DNA from: CAYLXN01 sp964388235
GTDB taxonomy: Bacteria > Patescibacteriota > Saccharimonadia > Saccharimonadales > Saccharimonadaceae
Direction of reading: 5' to 3'
DNA: 37,226 nt
Assembly: GCA_964388235.1 (NCBI GenBank)
Contig: CAYLXN010000005.1
Coordinates: forward strand, 1-37,226
In this document: piece by piece, positions 22,155 to 30,299 of the stretch
How positions within the stretch are numbered: the stretch's first letter is position 1
How the letters are laid out: the number at the start of each line of letters is the position of its first letter
The notes under the pieces: generated by a model
The model's input: only the letters and a program-made list of their open reading frames with translations
What the model was told of the DNA's origin: nothing
The model's database searches: none
Program-made: the position numbers and the translations under genes

Positions 22155-23111
22155 ATGTCCAATTTCTACGATCAATCACCGCAACCGTTTGTTAGTTTAG
22201 CGCCGATGGAGGGCGTGACTGATATTATTTTTCGGCAAGTCGTCGCCCGAGCTGACCGACCTGATCTGTTTTACACCGAATTTACTAATGTCGATAGCTA
22301 CGTTTCTGCCGCTGGCCGACACGACGCCTTGGCTCGCTTGGAGTTTCTACCGTCAGAGCAGCCGATTGTGGCCCAGATTTGGGGTTCCAAGCCTGAAAAC
22401 TTTCAAGCAACAGCTTTCGGCTTAAAAGAAATGGGCTATCGGGCAGTCGACATCAACACTGGCTGCCCCGACAAAGCAGTGGTCAAAAATCACGGGGGAG
22501 CCGATCTGATCCGCAATCCAAATTTAGCGGCCGAAATCATTGCCGCTACCAAGCAAGCTGGTTTGTCGACCAGCGTCAAAACCCGTCTCGGCTACTCAAG
22601 AGTCGATGAATGGCAAGATTGGCTACGATTTTTACTAAACCAAGATATTGATTGCTTGACGGTTCACTTGCGTACCAAGAAAGAAATGAGTTTGGTTGAA
22701 GCGCATTATGAATTAATCCCTGAAATTGTAGCTTTGCGCGACCAAATCGCGCCCCAAACCAAGCTGGCGGTCAATGGCGACGTCAAAAACCGCGCTGAAG
22801 CGCTGGAAATCGCCAACCGTACGGGTGTCGACGGAGTAATGATCGGCCGCGGCGTATTCGCTAACCCGTTTTGCTTCACTGACCACCAGCCGACCCAAGC
22901 CGAACTACTCGATTTATTGCATTTTCACCTAGATTTATTTGATCAATATCAAGCCGACGGCCGACGACTATCGTTTGCGCCACTGAAGCGATTTTTCAAA
23001 ATTTATATTAATAATTTTGCTGGCGCCAAAGAATTACGCACGCAATTGATGGGTGTAACTTCAACTAGTCAGGCTCGACAAATTCTGGAGCAAGCCGATG
23101 CCACGCCGTAA
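22155..23111 (+). CDS. dus: tRNA-dihydrouridine synthase
   Basis: An FMN enzyme that reduces uridine to dihydrouridine in tRNA D-loops. The 318-residue protein begins the barrel with SLAPMEGVTDIIFRQ. The catalytic loop DINTGCPDKAVVKNHGGADL has the Cys near residue 102. SVKTRLGYS and LTVHLRTKKE follow. The phosphate-binding region has LAVNGDVKNRAEAL and GVDGVMIGRGVFANPF. It is a Dus family member, but the subtype (A, B or C) is not clear. The start is probably leaderless. It overlaps the next small gene by 14 bases. Confidence 0.94.
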   Translation: MSNFYDQSPQPFVSLAPMEGVTDIIFRQVVARADRPDLFYTEFTNVDSYVSAAGRHDALARLEFLPSEQPIVAQIWGSKPENFQATAFGLKEMGYRAVDINTGCPDKAVVKNHGGADLIRNPNLAAEIIAATKQAGLSTSVKTRLGYSRVDEWQDWLRFLLNQDIDCLTVHLRTKKEMSLVEAHYELIPEIVALRDQIAPQTKLAVNGDVKNRAEALEIANRTGVDGVMIGRGVFANPFCFTDHQPTQAELLDLLHFHLDLFDQYQADGRRLSFAPLKRFFKIYINNFAGAKELRTQLMGVTSTSQARQILEQADATP

Positions 23112-23334
23112 TCGTAACGCTAGTCGCTCGAAGAGCAAAGCCACGACGCGACGCTCAAGGCTAAATTCAAGTCAAGTCACCAGCTGTCGACAGAAAAACA
23201 GCTATCGGACTCAAGCTGAAGCCGAAAGAGCAGCTGAAATCCAAATGCTTAGCAATATGAGCCTTGAGCTCGACGTCTACCATTGCCCAGTCTGCCAACA
23301 GTGGCATCTAACTAGAAATAATTACGATCAGTAG
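23098..23334 (+). CDS. Small basic protein with zinc-knuckle C-terminus
   Basis: A 78-residue protein. The first about 40 residues are rich in Arg, Ser and Lys and look disordered. Next comes an Ala/Glu-rich helix (TQAEAERAAEIQMLSNM). The end is YHCPVCQQWHLTRN, a C-x2-C-x3-WH pattern seen in many small phage- or plasmid-like zinc proteins. The ATG overlaps the end of the dihydrouridine synthase gene by 14 bases, which indicates coupled expression. The stop overlaps the end of the convergent RCC1 gene by 7 bases. Function unknown; nucleic acid binding is plausible. Confidence 0.75.
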   Translation: MPRRNRNASRSKSKATTRRSRLNSSQVTSCRQKNSYRTQAEAERAAEIQMLSNMSLELDVYHCPVCQQWHLTRNNYDQ

Positions 23335-25091
23335 TAAATAAATTCAGTTGGCGAAACAGTTGGCGTCCCGCTAGCAAACTCGGCTTTCACTGGAGTTGGC
23401 CGCCAATTGTTAGTGTAGTACCCCCAGCAGTACACGCGCTTGTTGATAGCTGGATCGGAACTGATCGCCACCGCGCAAGTCTCTCCCGGAGTCAAAGAGC
23501 CTACACCTCGCCAGCCTGAAACACCAGCTGGGTTTTCAATCTGCTGAGCAGTAGTCAAAAATCCGTTCTGACTTGTAGGAATCTTACCACCTTCTCCAGA
23601 ACCATTCTCTCCCCAGCAATAAATCTGATCATTGTTTGATATAGCACAAACACTTAGATCGGCTGTGGTGGTAACCTCTTTCCAATATTGGACCCCAGCT
23701 GGATTAGTAATTTTTACTGGACTAGTGGTGACTGGCATATATATTAAAGTCATCCTGGGGACTCCATCAGCCAGTGGCATAGTACCCCAGCAATAAATTT
23801 GTGGCAGAGCTTCATCAGAAAGAGCACATGTGCCATTAAAGCTATGACGAACCATCTTCCATTGAGACACTCCAGTAGTTGAGGTGATCTTTGTTGGCGT
23901 ATTTTTACTAGCCAAACCAACCATAGCCCTACCCCAGCAGTAAAGATTCTTATCTTTAGCGCCCTCACCCATACTAATAGCGCAAGTGTGATAGTGAGAA
24001 ACACCAGTCGATACATCCGACCACGCAGTTACTCCAGTTGGATATTTGATTTTTCTAGGACTATAAGTTCTGGTATTATTGCCTAGTCCAGTTTGTCCAT
24101 AGCTTGCATCTCCCCAGCAATAGATGTCATTACTGGTAGTTAAACCACAGGCATGATCATATCCGCTAACAATATTTTTCCACTTCAAATTTCCAGCAAC
24201 TGGTTCAGGCCGACGATACATCCCATTACCATAACTACTATCCTCTCGATCAGACCTACCATTACCAATTTCACCACTTATAGTAGCGTCTGGTAGCCAA
24301 GAAGCTCCAAGAGTATTCAGTCCCCAACAGTAAGCATCTTGAGAGTTAGTAATTCCACAAGCGGCATAATGAGTAGATGATATCCGTTTCCAGTTATAGT
24401 TTTTCTGAACCAATTTTGCAGTTTTAGTACTTTGATACAAATTAGGCGCTGCCTCAAAACCAGCATCCATCCTATTCCAGCAGGCAACCGACCCTGGTGA
24501 CGGATTATCAACCCGCACGCAGCTACTATTGAAATTATCTGGCATCAATGGACCGTCTGTATAAACATAATTTGACGAATCATCAGCAGCCATTAGTAAA
24601 TAGGCCGATCTCGTGTCATCAAAGGTCTTACTAATTATATTAAGATTATTCGCGCTGCGAATTTCAACCAGGCCAGTTGAGTGAATTTGCGACTCTCGAT
24701 CGGGCCCAGTCGGAGCCAGTTTGACTTCAAAATAACTTCGAACAGTCGACCCGTCATCACCTCGGACATATGGATTGGTACCAGTACTAGAGATAATGTC
24801 ACCGTTGCAATTAGTGTTTGACCTTAACGGTTTTGAATTGCTCCACTTGACTGCCTTATCTCGCTTGACACAGCTTTCCGCCATAGCAATACCCGACTCA
24901 GCAGCCTGTTTGGCGAGCAGTTGGTAGTGTTGATTAGTAATTGTTACTCGACCAGAAGAGACTGCTCGCAAAACAAAAGAAATGATAATCAAGAGGACGG
25001 TGCCAGTGATTATTACCATCGGCAACATGAAGCCATGAAAAAACTTGCGTTTAATGAAATTCTTCAGGCGTTCGGGGTTGGATTTATACAT
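23328..25091 (-). CDS. Type IV pilin-like protein with seven-bladed RCC1 propeller (Cys-rich paralogue)
   Basis: A 587-residue predicted surface protein. A basic leader ends in G followed by FMLPMVIITGTVLLIIIS, the prepilin cleavage and hydrophobic helix pattern, but without the usual Glu at +5. It resembles PilX-type minor pilins. Two cysteines (AESCVKRD, NTNCNGD) may form a head-domain disulfide. From about residue 180 there are seven RCC1-like repeats: six contain YCWG and the first ACWN, each preceded by another Cys (CGIT, CGLT, CAIS, CALS, CAIS, CAVA, CVRV). It ends EFIYY. It starts 2 bases after the stop of the upstream paralogue, so the two are one operon. A role in adhesion is inferred. 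Confidence 0.85.
   Translation of the reverse strand: MYKSNPERLKNFIKRKFFHGFMLPMVIITGTVLLIIISFVLRAVSSGRVTITNQHYQLLAKQAAESGIAMAESCVKRDKAVKWSNSKPLRSNTNCNGDIISSTGTNPYVRGDDGSTVRSYFEVKLAPTGPDRESQIHSTGLVEIRSANNLNIISKTFDDTRSAYLLMAADDSSNYVYTDGPLMPDNFNSSCVRVDNPSPGSVACWNRMDAGFEAAPNLYQSTKTAKLVQKNYNWKRISSTHYAACGITNSQDAYCWGLNTLGASWLPDATISGEIGNGRSDREDSSYGNGMYRRPEPVAGNLKWKNIVSGYDHACGLTTSNDIYCWGDASYGQTGLGNNTRTYSPRKIKYPTGVTAWSDVSTGVSHYHTCAISMGEGAKDKNLYCWGRAMVGLASKNTPTKITSTTGVSQWKMVRHSFNGTCALSDEALPQIYCWGTMPLADGVPRMTLIYMPVTTSPVKITNPAGVQYWKEVTTTADLSVCAISNNDQIYCWGENGSGEGGKIPTSQNGFLTTAQQIENPAGVSGWRGVGSLTPGETCAVAISSDPAINKRVYCWGYYTNNWRPTPVKAEFASGTPTVSPTEFIYY
24919..25036 (-). repeat. 118-bp identical block, copy in the Cys-rich pilin-RCC1 gene
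   Basis: Every base matches 26960-27077. It encodes the prepilin-type helix. Identity includes third codon positions, while flanking sequence differs at synonymous sites. Confidence 0.95.
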
Positions 25092-25092
25092 T

Positions 25093-27108
25093 TTAATAAT
25101 AAATACTTTCTGTGTTGCTTATGTTAGTAAATGGGTGAGCCTTGGGCGTGTGGTTGTTGTTGGTGGTGCCGTCGCCCAACTGACCGTCAGTATTGTTGCC
25201 GACTGTATAAACAACACTATCATCAGTAATCACAATCGTTGTCCCGAAGCCACACTTCACGTACTTGGCCCGCACGCGGACTCCGTCAATCACATCAGGT
25301 GCCATCGGTTCAGGTGTGGCGTGTAGCTCTTCGTCAAATCGCCCAATACCTAATTGACCATACTTGTTGCTACCAACTCCGTAAACTCGGCCATCAGTCC
25401 CAACCACAAAAGTATTTCGGTAATCACGAGCTGACCATTTTTGAGCATCAGACAGATAGGTAGGTTCTTCACTAGTCCTATCTTCAACGTTTGGCGAACA
25501 GTGGGCAAACTCGGCCACCCCAACACCATCTGGAAGTAAAAATCGCTTAGCATATGGATAATTAACCCTGTCACCAATCCCTAGTTGGCCATTTATATTC
25601 CATCCAGTCCCAAACAACTGGCCTTGATCATTCAAGAAAAAAGCTGAATAACTATCGGTGAAGACTTTGACAATCTTGCCGGCATCAGGCTTAAAAATTA
25701 CCTGTTTTAACTCATGACTCTTGCCATCATAAATGTAATCGTTTCGAGCTAAAATCGCATACTTATTGCTACCAACGGCTTCGACTGTGCCGTCGTTATA
25801 GACAATAAACGAGCTCATCGAATCGGTGGCAATATCAACCGCCTTTTTGGTTTTGTAAGTCGCGTCGTACAGTCTAACTGGGCCAGCAAACCGAAGATTC
25901 CTGTTGCCGTCTTCTGGTTGGGCTAGTTGGCCTAGAGCATTACTGCCCCAGCCCCAAACTGAACCATCAGCTAACAAAACCAAAGTGGTGTCGACCGTTT
26001 TGTATTGATGATCATAGGCGATTTTTACAACTCCAGTTCCTTTCCTATCAACATCAAGCTTAACTGGAGTTGGCACAACATAATCTTCGGTTCTATGATC
26101 CCATCCCAGCCCCAACAACCTACCAGTTTCTCGATATCTGGAATATGTAACATGCTCTCCATTGGCATACAAATCACAACATTGACCATTAGTTTTTTCA
26201 ACTAATGTGTAAAATACCGCACCACCAGCAATATTACTAACAACTTTAGCTCCCGTTGGCAATATCCGCTTAGCTTGCGTTGGCCAGCTAGGAAGTGGAT
26301 TGTCTTTATTAATATAACCATTACCGACCTGCCCCATGTGATTAGCTCCTGTAACATACACTTGATTGTCTGTAGTTGTATAGACGACATTCCAGCCATT
26401 GCCCTGAAAATTAGTTTCAATATCTTTAATTTGAGCCCCCGGAAAGGGTAGCGGGATATCTGTAGGGGTAAGAACGGCTCTAGGGGCGCTGCCATCTGCG
26501 CTAGGAATAGTTTGACCGGCTCGATTAGTACCCACTCCTTTTAGTCTACCTTCCGGAGTTCTAATTACAAAATAAGCCGCCGTACTAAGACTAAGTGACG
26601 TATTCACTCCATATACATTCCCAAAATTAATATCCGAAAAGCTAAGCTGAAACTTAATATGAGTTGACATTTGATGATTGAAAGTTTTGACGGCCGTCGA
26701 TCCGCCAGCCCCCATCACACTAGTTATGCCCCTGACCGTGACCGAAGCTTGGTTGCTATCCGAAGATGCTTTATCAATTCTAAAACTAGTCCTGACATTA
26801 TCTCGCTGATAGACCCATTTGCTGTCATTGATAATATCACCCCTACAATTAGTATTAGGCATCAGTGGCTTGCCATTATTCCAAGAAACCGCGTAGCCAT
26901 TCTCCTTCAAGCACATCTCTGCCATAGCAATACCCGATTCGGCAGCTTGTTTAGCTAAAAGTTGGTAGTGTTGATTAGTAATTGTTACTCGACCAGAAGA
27001 GACTGCTCGCAAAACAAAAGAAATGATAATCAAGAGGACGGTGCCAGTGATTATTACCATCGGCAACATGAAGCCATAGAGAGAGTCATTCTTGCTTTTG
27101 CGATTCAT
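25093..27108 (-). CDS. Type IV pilin-like protein with RCC1 propeller (Cys-poor paralogue)
   Basis: A 671-residue paralogue of the adjoining gene. The leader MNRKSKNDSLYG is followed by the same FMLPMVIITGTVLLIIIS helix, identical to its neighbour through AAESGIAMAE. The head domain again has CLKENG and NTNCRGDII. The C-terminal part has about seven RCC1 repeats (GVGTNRAGQ, VTGANHMGQVG, GWGSNALGQLA, GTGWNINGQLGIG, GVGSNKYGQLGIG, TVGNNTDGQLGDG), mostly without cysteine pairs. It ends ESIYY. The -10 box TAAAAT lies 10 bases before the ATG. RCC1 propellers bind proteins or ligands, so a pilus-displayed binding head is likely. Confidence 0.86.
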   Translation of the reverse strand: MNRKSKNDSLYGFMLPMVIITGTVLLIIISFVLRAVSSGRVTITNQHYQLLAKQAAESGIAMAEMCLKENGYAVSWNNGKPLMPNTNCRGDIINDSKWVYQRDNVRTSFRIDKASSDSNQASVTVRGITSVMGAGGSTAVKTFNHQMSTHIKFQLSFSDINFGNVYGVNTSLSLSTAAYFVIRTPEGRLKGVGTNRAGQTIPSADGSAPRAVLTPTDIPLPFPGAQIKDIETNFQGNGWNVVYTTTDNQVYVTGANHMGQVGNGYINKDNPLPSWPTQAKRILPTGAKVVSNIAGGAVFYTLVEKTNGQCCDLYANGEHVTYSRYRETGRLLGLGWDHRTEDYVVPTPVKLDVDRKGTGVVKIAYDHQYKTVDTTLVLLADGSVWGWGSNALGQLAQPEDGNRNLRFAGPVRLYDATYKTKKAVDIATDSMSSFIVYNDGTVEAVGSNKYAILARNDYIYDGKSHELKQVIFKPDAGKIVKVFTDSYSAFFLNDQGQLFGTGWNINGQLGIGDRVNYPYAKRFLLPDGVGVAEFAHCSPNVEDRTSEEPTYLSDAQKWSARDYRNTFVVGTDGRVYGVGSNKYGQLGIGRFDEELHATPEPMAPDVIDGVRVRAKYVKCGFGTTIVITDDSVVYTVGNNTDGQLGDGTTNNNHTPKAHPFTNISNTESIYY
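26960..27077 (-). repeat. 118-bp identical block, copy in the Cys-poor pilin-RCC1 gene
   Basis: Direct-repeat partner of 24919-25036, offset by 2041 bases. It covers the codons from the cleavage-site glycine through the conserved helix. Confidence 0.95.
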
Positions 27109-27118
27109 AATTATCTAT

Positions 27119-27124
27119 ATTTTA
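27119..27124 (-). promoter_or_regulatory. -10 box of the pilin-RCC1 operon
   Basis: The minus strand reads TGGTAAAAT, an extended -10, ten bases before the ATG at 27108, with almost no leader. Confidence 0.6.
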
Positions 27125-27156
27125 CCATAAGTGGTGTTTTTTAGTAATTATTTTGC

Positions 27157-27162
27157 TATAAT
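27157..27162 (+). promoter_or_regulatory. Extended -10 promoter of the glutaredoxin operon
   Basis: TTTTGCTATAAT matches the recurring extended -10 motif. A leader of about 22 bases with AGAAGGGAG precedes the ATG at 27191. Confidence 0.75.
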
Positions 27163-27190
27163 AGATTTACTAAACAAGAAGGGAGACAAG

Positions 27191-27463
27191 ATGAACAAAG
27201 AAGATATAGTCGTTTATGCAACTCATAGCTGTGGCTTTTGTCACGCGCTTTCAAACTGGCTCAAGGACAACAAGATCGAACACGAATTGAAAATGATCGA
27301 CACTGACCAAGAAGCACAGAAAGAATTATTGGCCAAAATTGATGGCGATTTTCAGGGTGTGCCAGTGACTTTTATCAAGGATCAAATGGTGCTTGGTTTT
27401 GATCGCAATTCAATTACCCAAATTTTAGAGGAAAATGGAGTTGAACTAGAAGACGACTTCTAA
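27191..27463 (+). CDS. Glutaredoxin-like thiol-disulfide oxidoreductase
   Basis: A 90-residue thioredoxin-fold protein that reduces disulfides in the cytoplasm. The active site CGFC appears in VYATHSCGFCHALSNWLK near residue 14, and the cis-proline follows in GVPVTFIKD. An acidic tail (GVELEDDF) ends the protein. I chose ATG 27191 because AAGGGAG lies at a suitable distance and the promoter start is just upstream. An in-frame start at 27131 would lie before the promoter. smpB begins 6 bases after the stop. Confidence 0.9.
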   Translation: MNKEDIVVYATHSCGFCHALSNWLKDNKIEHELKMIDTDQEAQKELLAKIDGDFQGVPVTFIKDQMVLGFDRNSITQILEENGVELEDDF

Positions 27464-27469
27464 GCCGAA

Positions 27470-27940
27470 ATGTCTAAAGCCCGCCCCAAGAACCAACCTT
27501 CGTCAATTGTTAATCGTCGAGCTCGATTTGATTATCAGCTTGATGACAAATTGACGGTAGGCGTGGTCTTGAGTGGTCCAGAAGTCCGAGCAGCTCGCGA
27601 CAAAAAGGTCGGACTTAAAGGTTCATTTGTGACTTTACGCAATGGTGAGTTGTTTTTAAATAACGCCAGTTTCACGGTTAAACCCAGTGGTAGCCCTGAG
27701 CAGCCCGTAGTCGACACTCAAGCCAGAAAACTATTAGCTACCAAAAAACAAATTGCCAATCTTGAACGGACTAAACAAGCCGGCATGTCGATCGTCCCAA
27801 CCAAACTGCTAACTGGTGGCAGGTACATCAAGCTGGAAATCGCCACTGGACGCGGCAAAAAGGCCTACGACAAGCGGCAGACGATCAAAAAACGACAACA
27901 AGACAGAGAATCAAAGCAAATGATAGGAAAAATCAGATGA
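27470..27940 (+). CDS. smpB: SsrA-binding protein
   Basis: SmpB binds tmRNA and guides it to stalled ribosomes for trans-translation. The 156-residue protein has the N-terminal RRARFDYQLDDKLTVGVVLSGPEVRAARD. It then has GSFVTLRNGELFLNNASFTV and LATKKQIANLERTKQAG, and a basic tail GRGKKAYDKRQTIKKRQQDR. These are the standard features. The tmRNA gene is not in this window. The gene overlaps the next by four bases (ATGA) and belongs to the glutaredoxin operon. Confidence 0.96.
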   Translation: MSKARPKNQPSSIVNRRARFDYQLDDKLTVGVVLSGPEVRAARDKKVGLKGSFVTLRNGELFLNNASFTVKPSGSPEQPVVDTQARKLLATKKQIANLERTKQAGMSIVPTKLLTGGRYIKLEIATGRGKKAYDKRQTIKKRQQDRESKQMIGKIR

Positions 27941-28743
27941 TAAAATTATTTTCATGGAATGTCAATGGCCTTCGCGCCGTTGAGAGAAAAGGCGAACTTC
28001 AGGCTTTTTTCGATAACTTTCAGCCCGATATGGTCGGTTTTCAAGAGATAAAAGCCAAGCCCGATCAACTTGATCTAGAAAAATACCCAGATTATTTTAA
28101 GTTTTTCAACCCTGCCGAGAAGGCTGGTTATTCAGGGACGGCCATCTTCTCGAAAATTGAGCCACTGCAAGTTAGTTTTAATTTTCCAGCGGCGATCGCT
28201 GATAAATACAATTTAGCTGATACCTACGGTGATTTGAATAGCGAGGGCAGAGTGACGGTAGCAGAATTTGAAAATTTCTATTTCTTGACTTCTTATATTC
28301 CCAACTCAAAAGGTGATTTAACCCGCCTAAAAATGCGGGCTGAAAGCTGGGACCCAGCCTTGCTTGAGTACATCAAGCAACTTGAGACGACCAAACCAGT
28401 TCTAGCTTGTGGTGATTTCAATGTCGCTCACCACGAGATCGACCTGGCAAATCCGAAGCAAAATCGCGGCAAACATGGCTTTACCGACGAAGAGCGCCAA
28501 GGTTTTACTAATTTTGTCGAGGCTGATTTGGTCGATACGTTTCGCCATTTTGATCAATCACCCGAAAAATACACCTGGTGGACGCACTGGGCCAATTCGC
28601 GAGCTCGCAACGTCGGCTGGCGGATTGACTATTTTTTGGCCTCAAAAAAATTGATGCCATTTGTTAAATCGGCTCAAATTCATCCTGAGCAGATGGGTTC
28701 TGATCATTGCCCAATTAGCGTGGAGGTGCAATTCAATGATTAA
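27937..28743 (+). CDS. xth: Exodeoxyribonuclease III (AP endonuclease)
   Basis: A DNA repair enzyme that cuts at abasic sites and trims 3' ends. The 268-residue length fits the family. The motifs are in order: FSWNVNGLRAVERKG, VGFQEIKAKPDQ (metal-binding Glu), SGTAIFSK, ACGDFNVAHHEIDLA, ARNVGWRIDYFLAS and MGSDHCPISVEV (catalytic Asp-His). The start overlaps the smpB stop by four bases. The stop overlaps the start of the HAD gene by eight bases. Confidence 0.96.
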   Translation: MIKLFSWNVNGLRAVERKGELQAFFDNFQPDMVGFQEIKAKPDQLDLEKYPDYFKFFNPAEKAGYSGTAIFSKIEPLQVSFNFPAAIADKYNLADTYGDLNSEGRVTVAEFENFYFLTSYIPNSKGDLTRLKMRAESWDPALLEYIKQLETTKPVLACGDFNVAHHEIDLANPKQNRGKHGFTDEERQGFTNFVEADLVDTFRHFDQSPEKYTWWTHWANSRARNVGWRIDYFLASKKLMPFVKSAQIHPEQMGSDHCPISVEVQFND

Positions 28744-29482
28744 GCAAAAAATTGCCGTTTTCGATATCGATGGCACAATTTTCCGAATTTGGCTATTTAG
28801 AGAAGTTTTAACGATTCTCTTACGTCAAGATTTGTTGCCGCTGAGAATTAAAGACGAATTTGATTTTTCTCAATACGAATACAACTGGCTGGTCCGTAAA
28901 AGCGAAGACTCTTTTGATGATTACAATGACAAAATGGTGGCAACTTTCCTCAAATACGCTCATCTGATCAAAATTAAAGACTTAGAAAAAGCCTCCGAAA
29001 TCGCCGTCAAACAAACGGCTGGCCTGTGCTATTCTTACAGTCTTAATTTAGCTAAACGCTTGCAACGACAAGGCTATTTTGTGCTGCTAATTTCTGGCTC
29101 ATTCGAGCCGGCCGTGCGTCATTTCGCTGAATATCACGGACTTGATGGCAGCATCGGTCTAGAATTTTTAACTAGTGATGAATATTTATCCAGCAACATT
29201 AAACAAGTTACTTTTAAACATAAAGACAAGGTGCTACTGGAATGGATTGACACTGACCGCTTCACCCTGAAAGACAGTTACGGCGTCGGCGACACAACGG
29301 GAGACTCAGAACTGCTCGATTTGGTCGAAAATCCAATCGCCTTTAACCCCAACAAAGGCTTGGCTGATATCGCCGTCAAAAAACGCTGGCCGATGATTAT
29401 TGAGCGCAAAAACTTAATCACTAGACTGCAAGCAGATGAATCGGGAGAACTCAAAGCTGAGTTCATTAATTTAAATGATTGA
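28736..29482 (+). CDS. HAD-superfamily phosphatase (subfamily IB, SerB-like)
   Basis: A 248-residue phosphatase. Motif I is AVFDIDGTIFRIW near residue 6. Motif II Ser is in VLLISGSFEPAVRHF near residue 118. Motif III Lys lies in TFKHKDKVLLEWI and motif IV is GVGDTTGDSELL near residue 183. All catalytic residues are present. The layout matches HAD-IB phosphatases such as phosphoserine phosphatase, but the substrate is not certain. The ATG at 28736 overlaps the nuclease gene, and the frame continues into the next gene by an 8-base overlap. Confidence 0.87.
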   Translation: MIKQKIAVFDIDGTIFRIWLFREVLTILLRQDLLPLRIKDEFDFSQYEYNWLVRKSEDSFDDYNDKMVATFLKYAHLIKIKDLEKASEIAVKQTAGLCYSYSLNLAKRLQRQGYFVLLISGSFEPAVRHFAEYHGLDGSIGLEFLTSDEYLSSNIKQVTFKHKDKVLLEWIDTDRFTLKDSYGVGDTTGDSELLDLVENPIAFNPNKGLADIAVKKRWPMIIERKNLITRLQADESGELKAEFINLND

Positions 29483-30275
29483 TTATTGGCAAACCCAAAC
29501 TGACAAGCCGCTTTTTGATGATTTGCTGTGGAGCAAACCAGAACAGAAATCGCTTGCTGGCAGTTTAGGGATAATTGGCGGCTCTAAATCAGCCTTTTCG
29601 AGTATTTCTTTTGCTGAACAGGCCGCCAAAGATTGCGGCGTTGGCGAAACTAAAATCTTAGCTCCAGATGCGCTGCGACCATTATTAAAATCATTAACCA
29701 ACGCCAACTTCGCCGACTCCAACGCCGGCGGTGGTTTTGCTCAATCAGCTTTACCACTGTGGTTCGCCACCAACAGCCAAACCAACGCCACCTTAATTGC
29801 TGGCGATCTAGGCAAAAATCCCGAGACCACAAATTTGGTTAATAACTTCTTGACCAAAGCCGACACCCAAAAACCAATCATCATCACTCGCGATGCGATT
29901 GATTTGTGCCTCGACAACCCCCAAACCATCACCAGTCTAGCCAATGTCATCGCCGTGATGTCGTTTAGGCAATTGCAAAAATTATTTCGCAAAATTCTCT
30001 ACCCGATCGTCTTAGTTCACACGATTCAATTAGCAAAACTAGTCGAAGCGCTGCACAAATTCACCATTACCTATCCGCTGACAATCTGCGTTTTTCACGA
30101 AGGACAAATGATCATCGCTACTGATGGACAAATCATCAGCACACCGCTGACCAATCCGCTCGAGATCTGGCAAGGCAAAACCGCCGCTCGAGTCGCAACT
30201 TGGTCAATTTGGTCACCAACCAAGCTATTTGCCGCCACTGCAACTTCATTTTATAAAAACCCAACCAAATTTTAA
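29475..30275 (+). CDS. Degenerate NAD(P)HX dehydratase-like (ribokinase-fold) protein
   Basis: A 266-residue protein resembling the ADP-dependent NAD(P)H-hydrate dehydratase domain, which repairs damaged NADH. The beginning QKSLAGSLGIIGGSKSAFSS and the segment LIAGDLGKNPETTNLVNNFL fit the family. The usual PHxGE and GTGDVLAG elements are not present. The catalytic Asp region is replaced by TNPLEIWQGKTAARVATWSI. It is therefore probably inactive or has a changed role. It overlaps the HAD gene by 8 bases and ends 24 bases before the SDR gene. Confidence 0.6.
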   Translation: MIDYWQTQTDKPLFDDLLWSKPEQKSLAGSLGIIGGSKSAFSSISFAEQAAKDCGVGETKILAPDALRPLLKSLTNANFADSNAGGGFAQSALPLWFATNSQTNATLIAGDLGKNPETTNLVNNFLTKADTQKPIIITRDAIDLCLDNPQTITSLANVIAVMSFRQLQKLFRKILYPIVLVHTIQLAKLVEALHKFTITYPLTICVFHEGQMIIATDGQIISTPLTNPLEIWQGKTAARVATWSIWSPTKLFAATATSFYKNPTKF

Positions 30276-30299
30276 AATTAAGATTAAAAGGAGAATATT

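Noticed and set aside
25093..27144. Small plus-strand open frames opposite the pilin-RCC1 genes
   Set aside because: They are shadows; the same one occurs twice only because the 118-bp block is duplicated.
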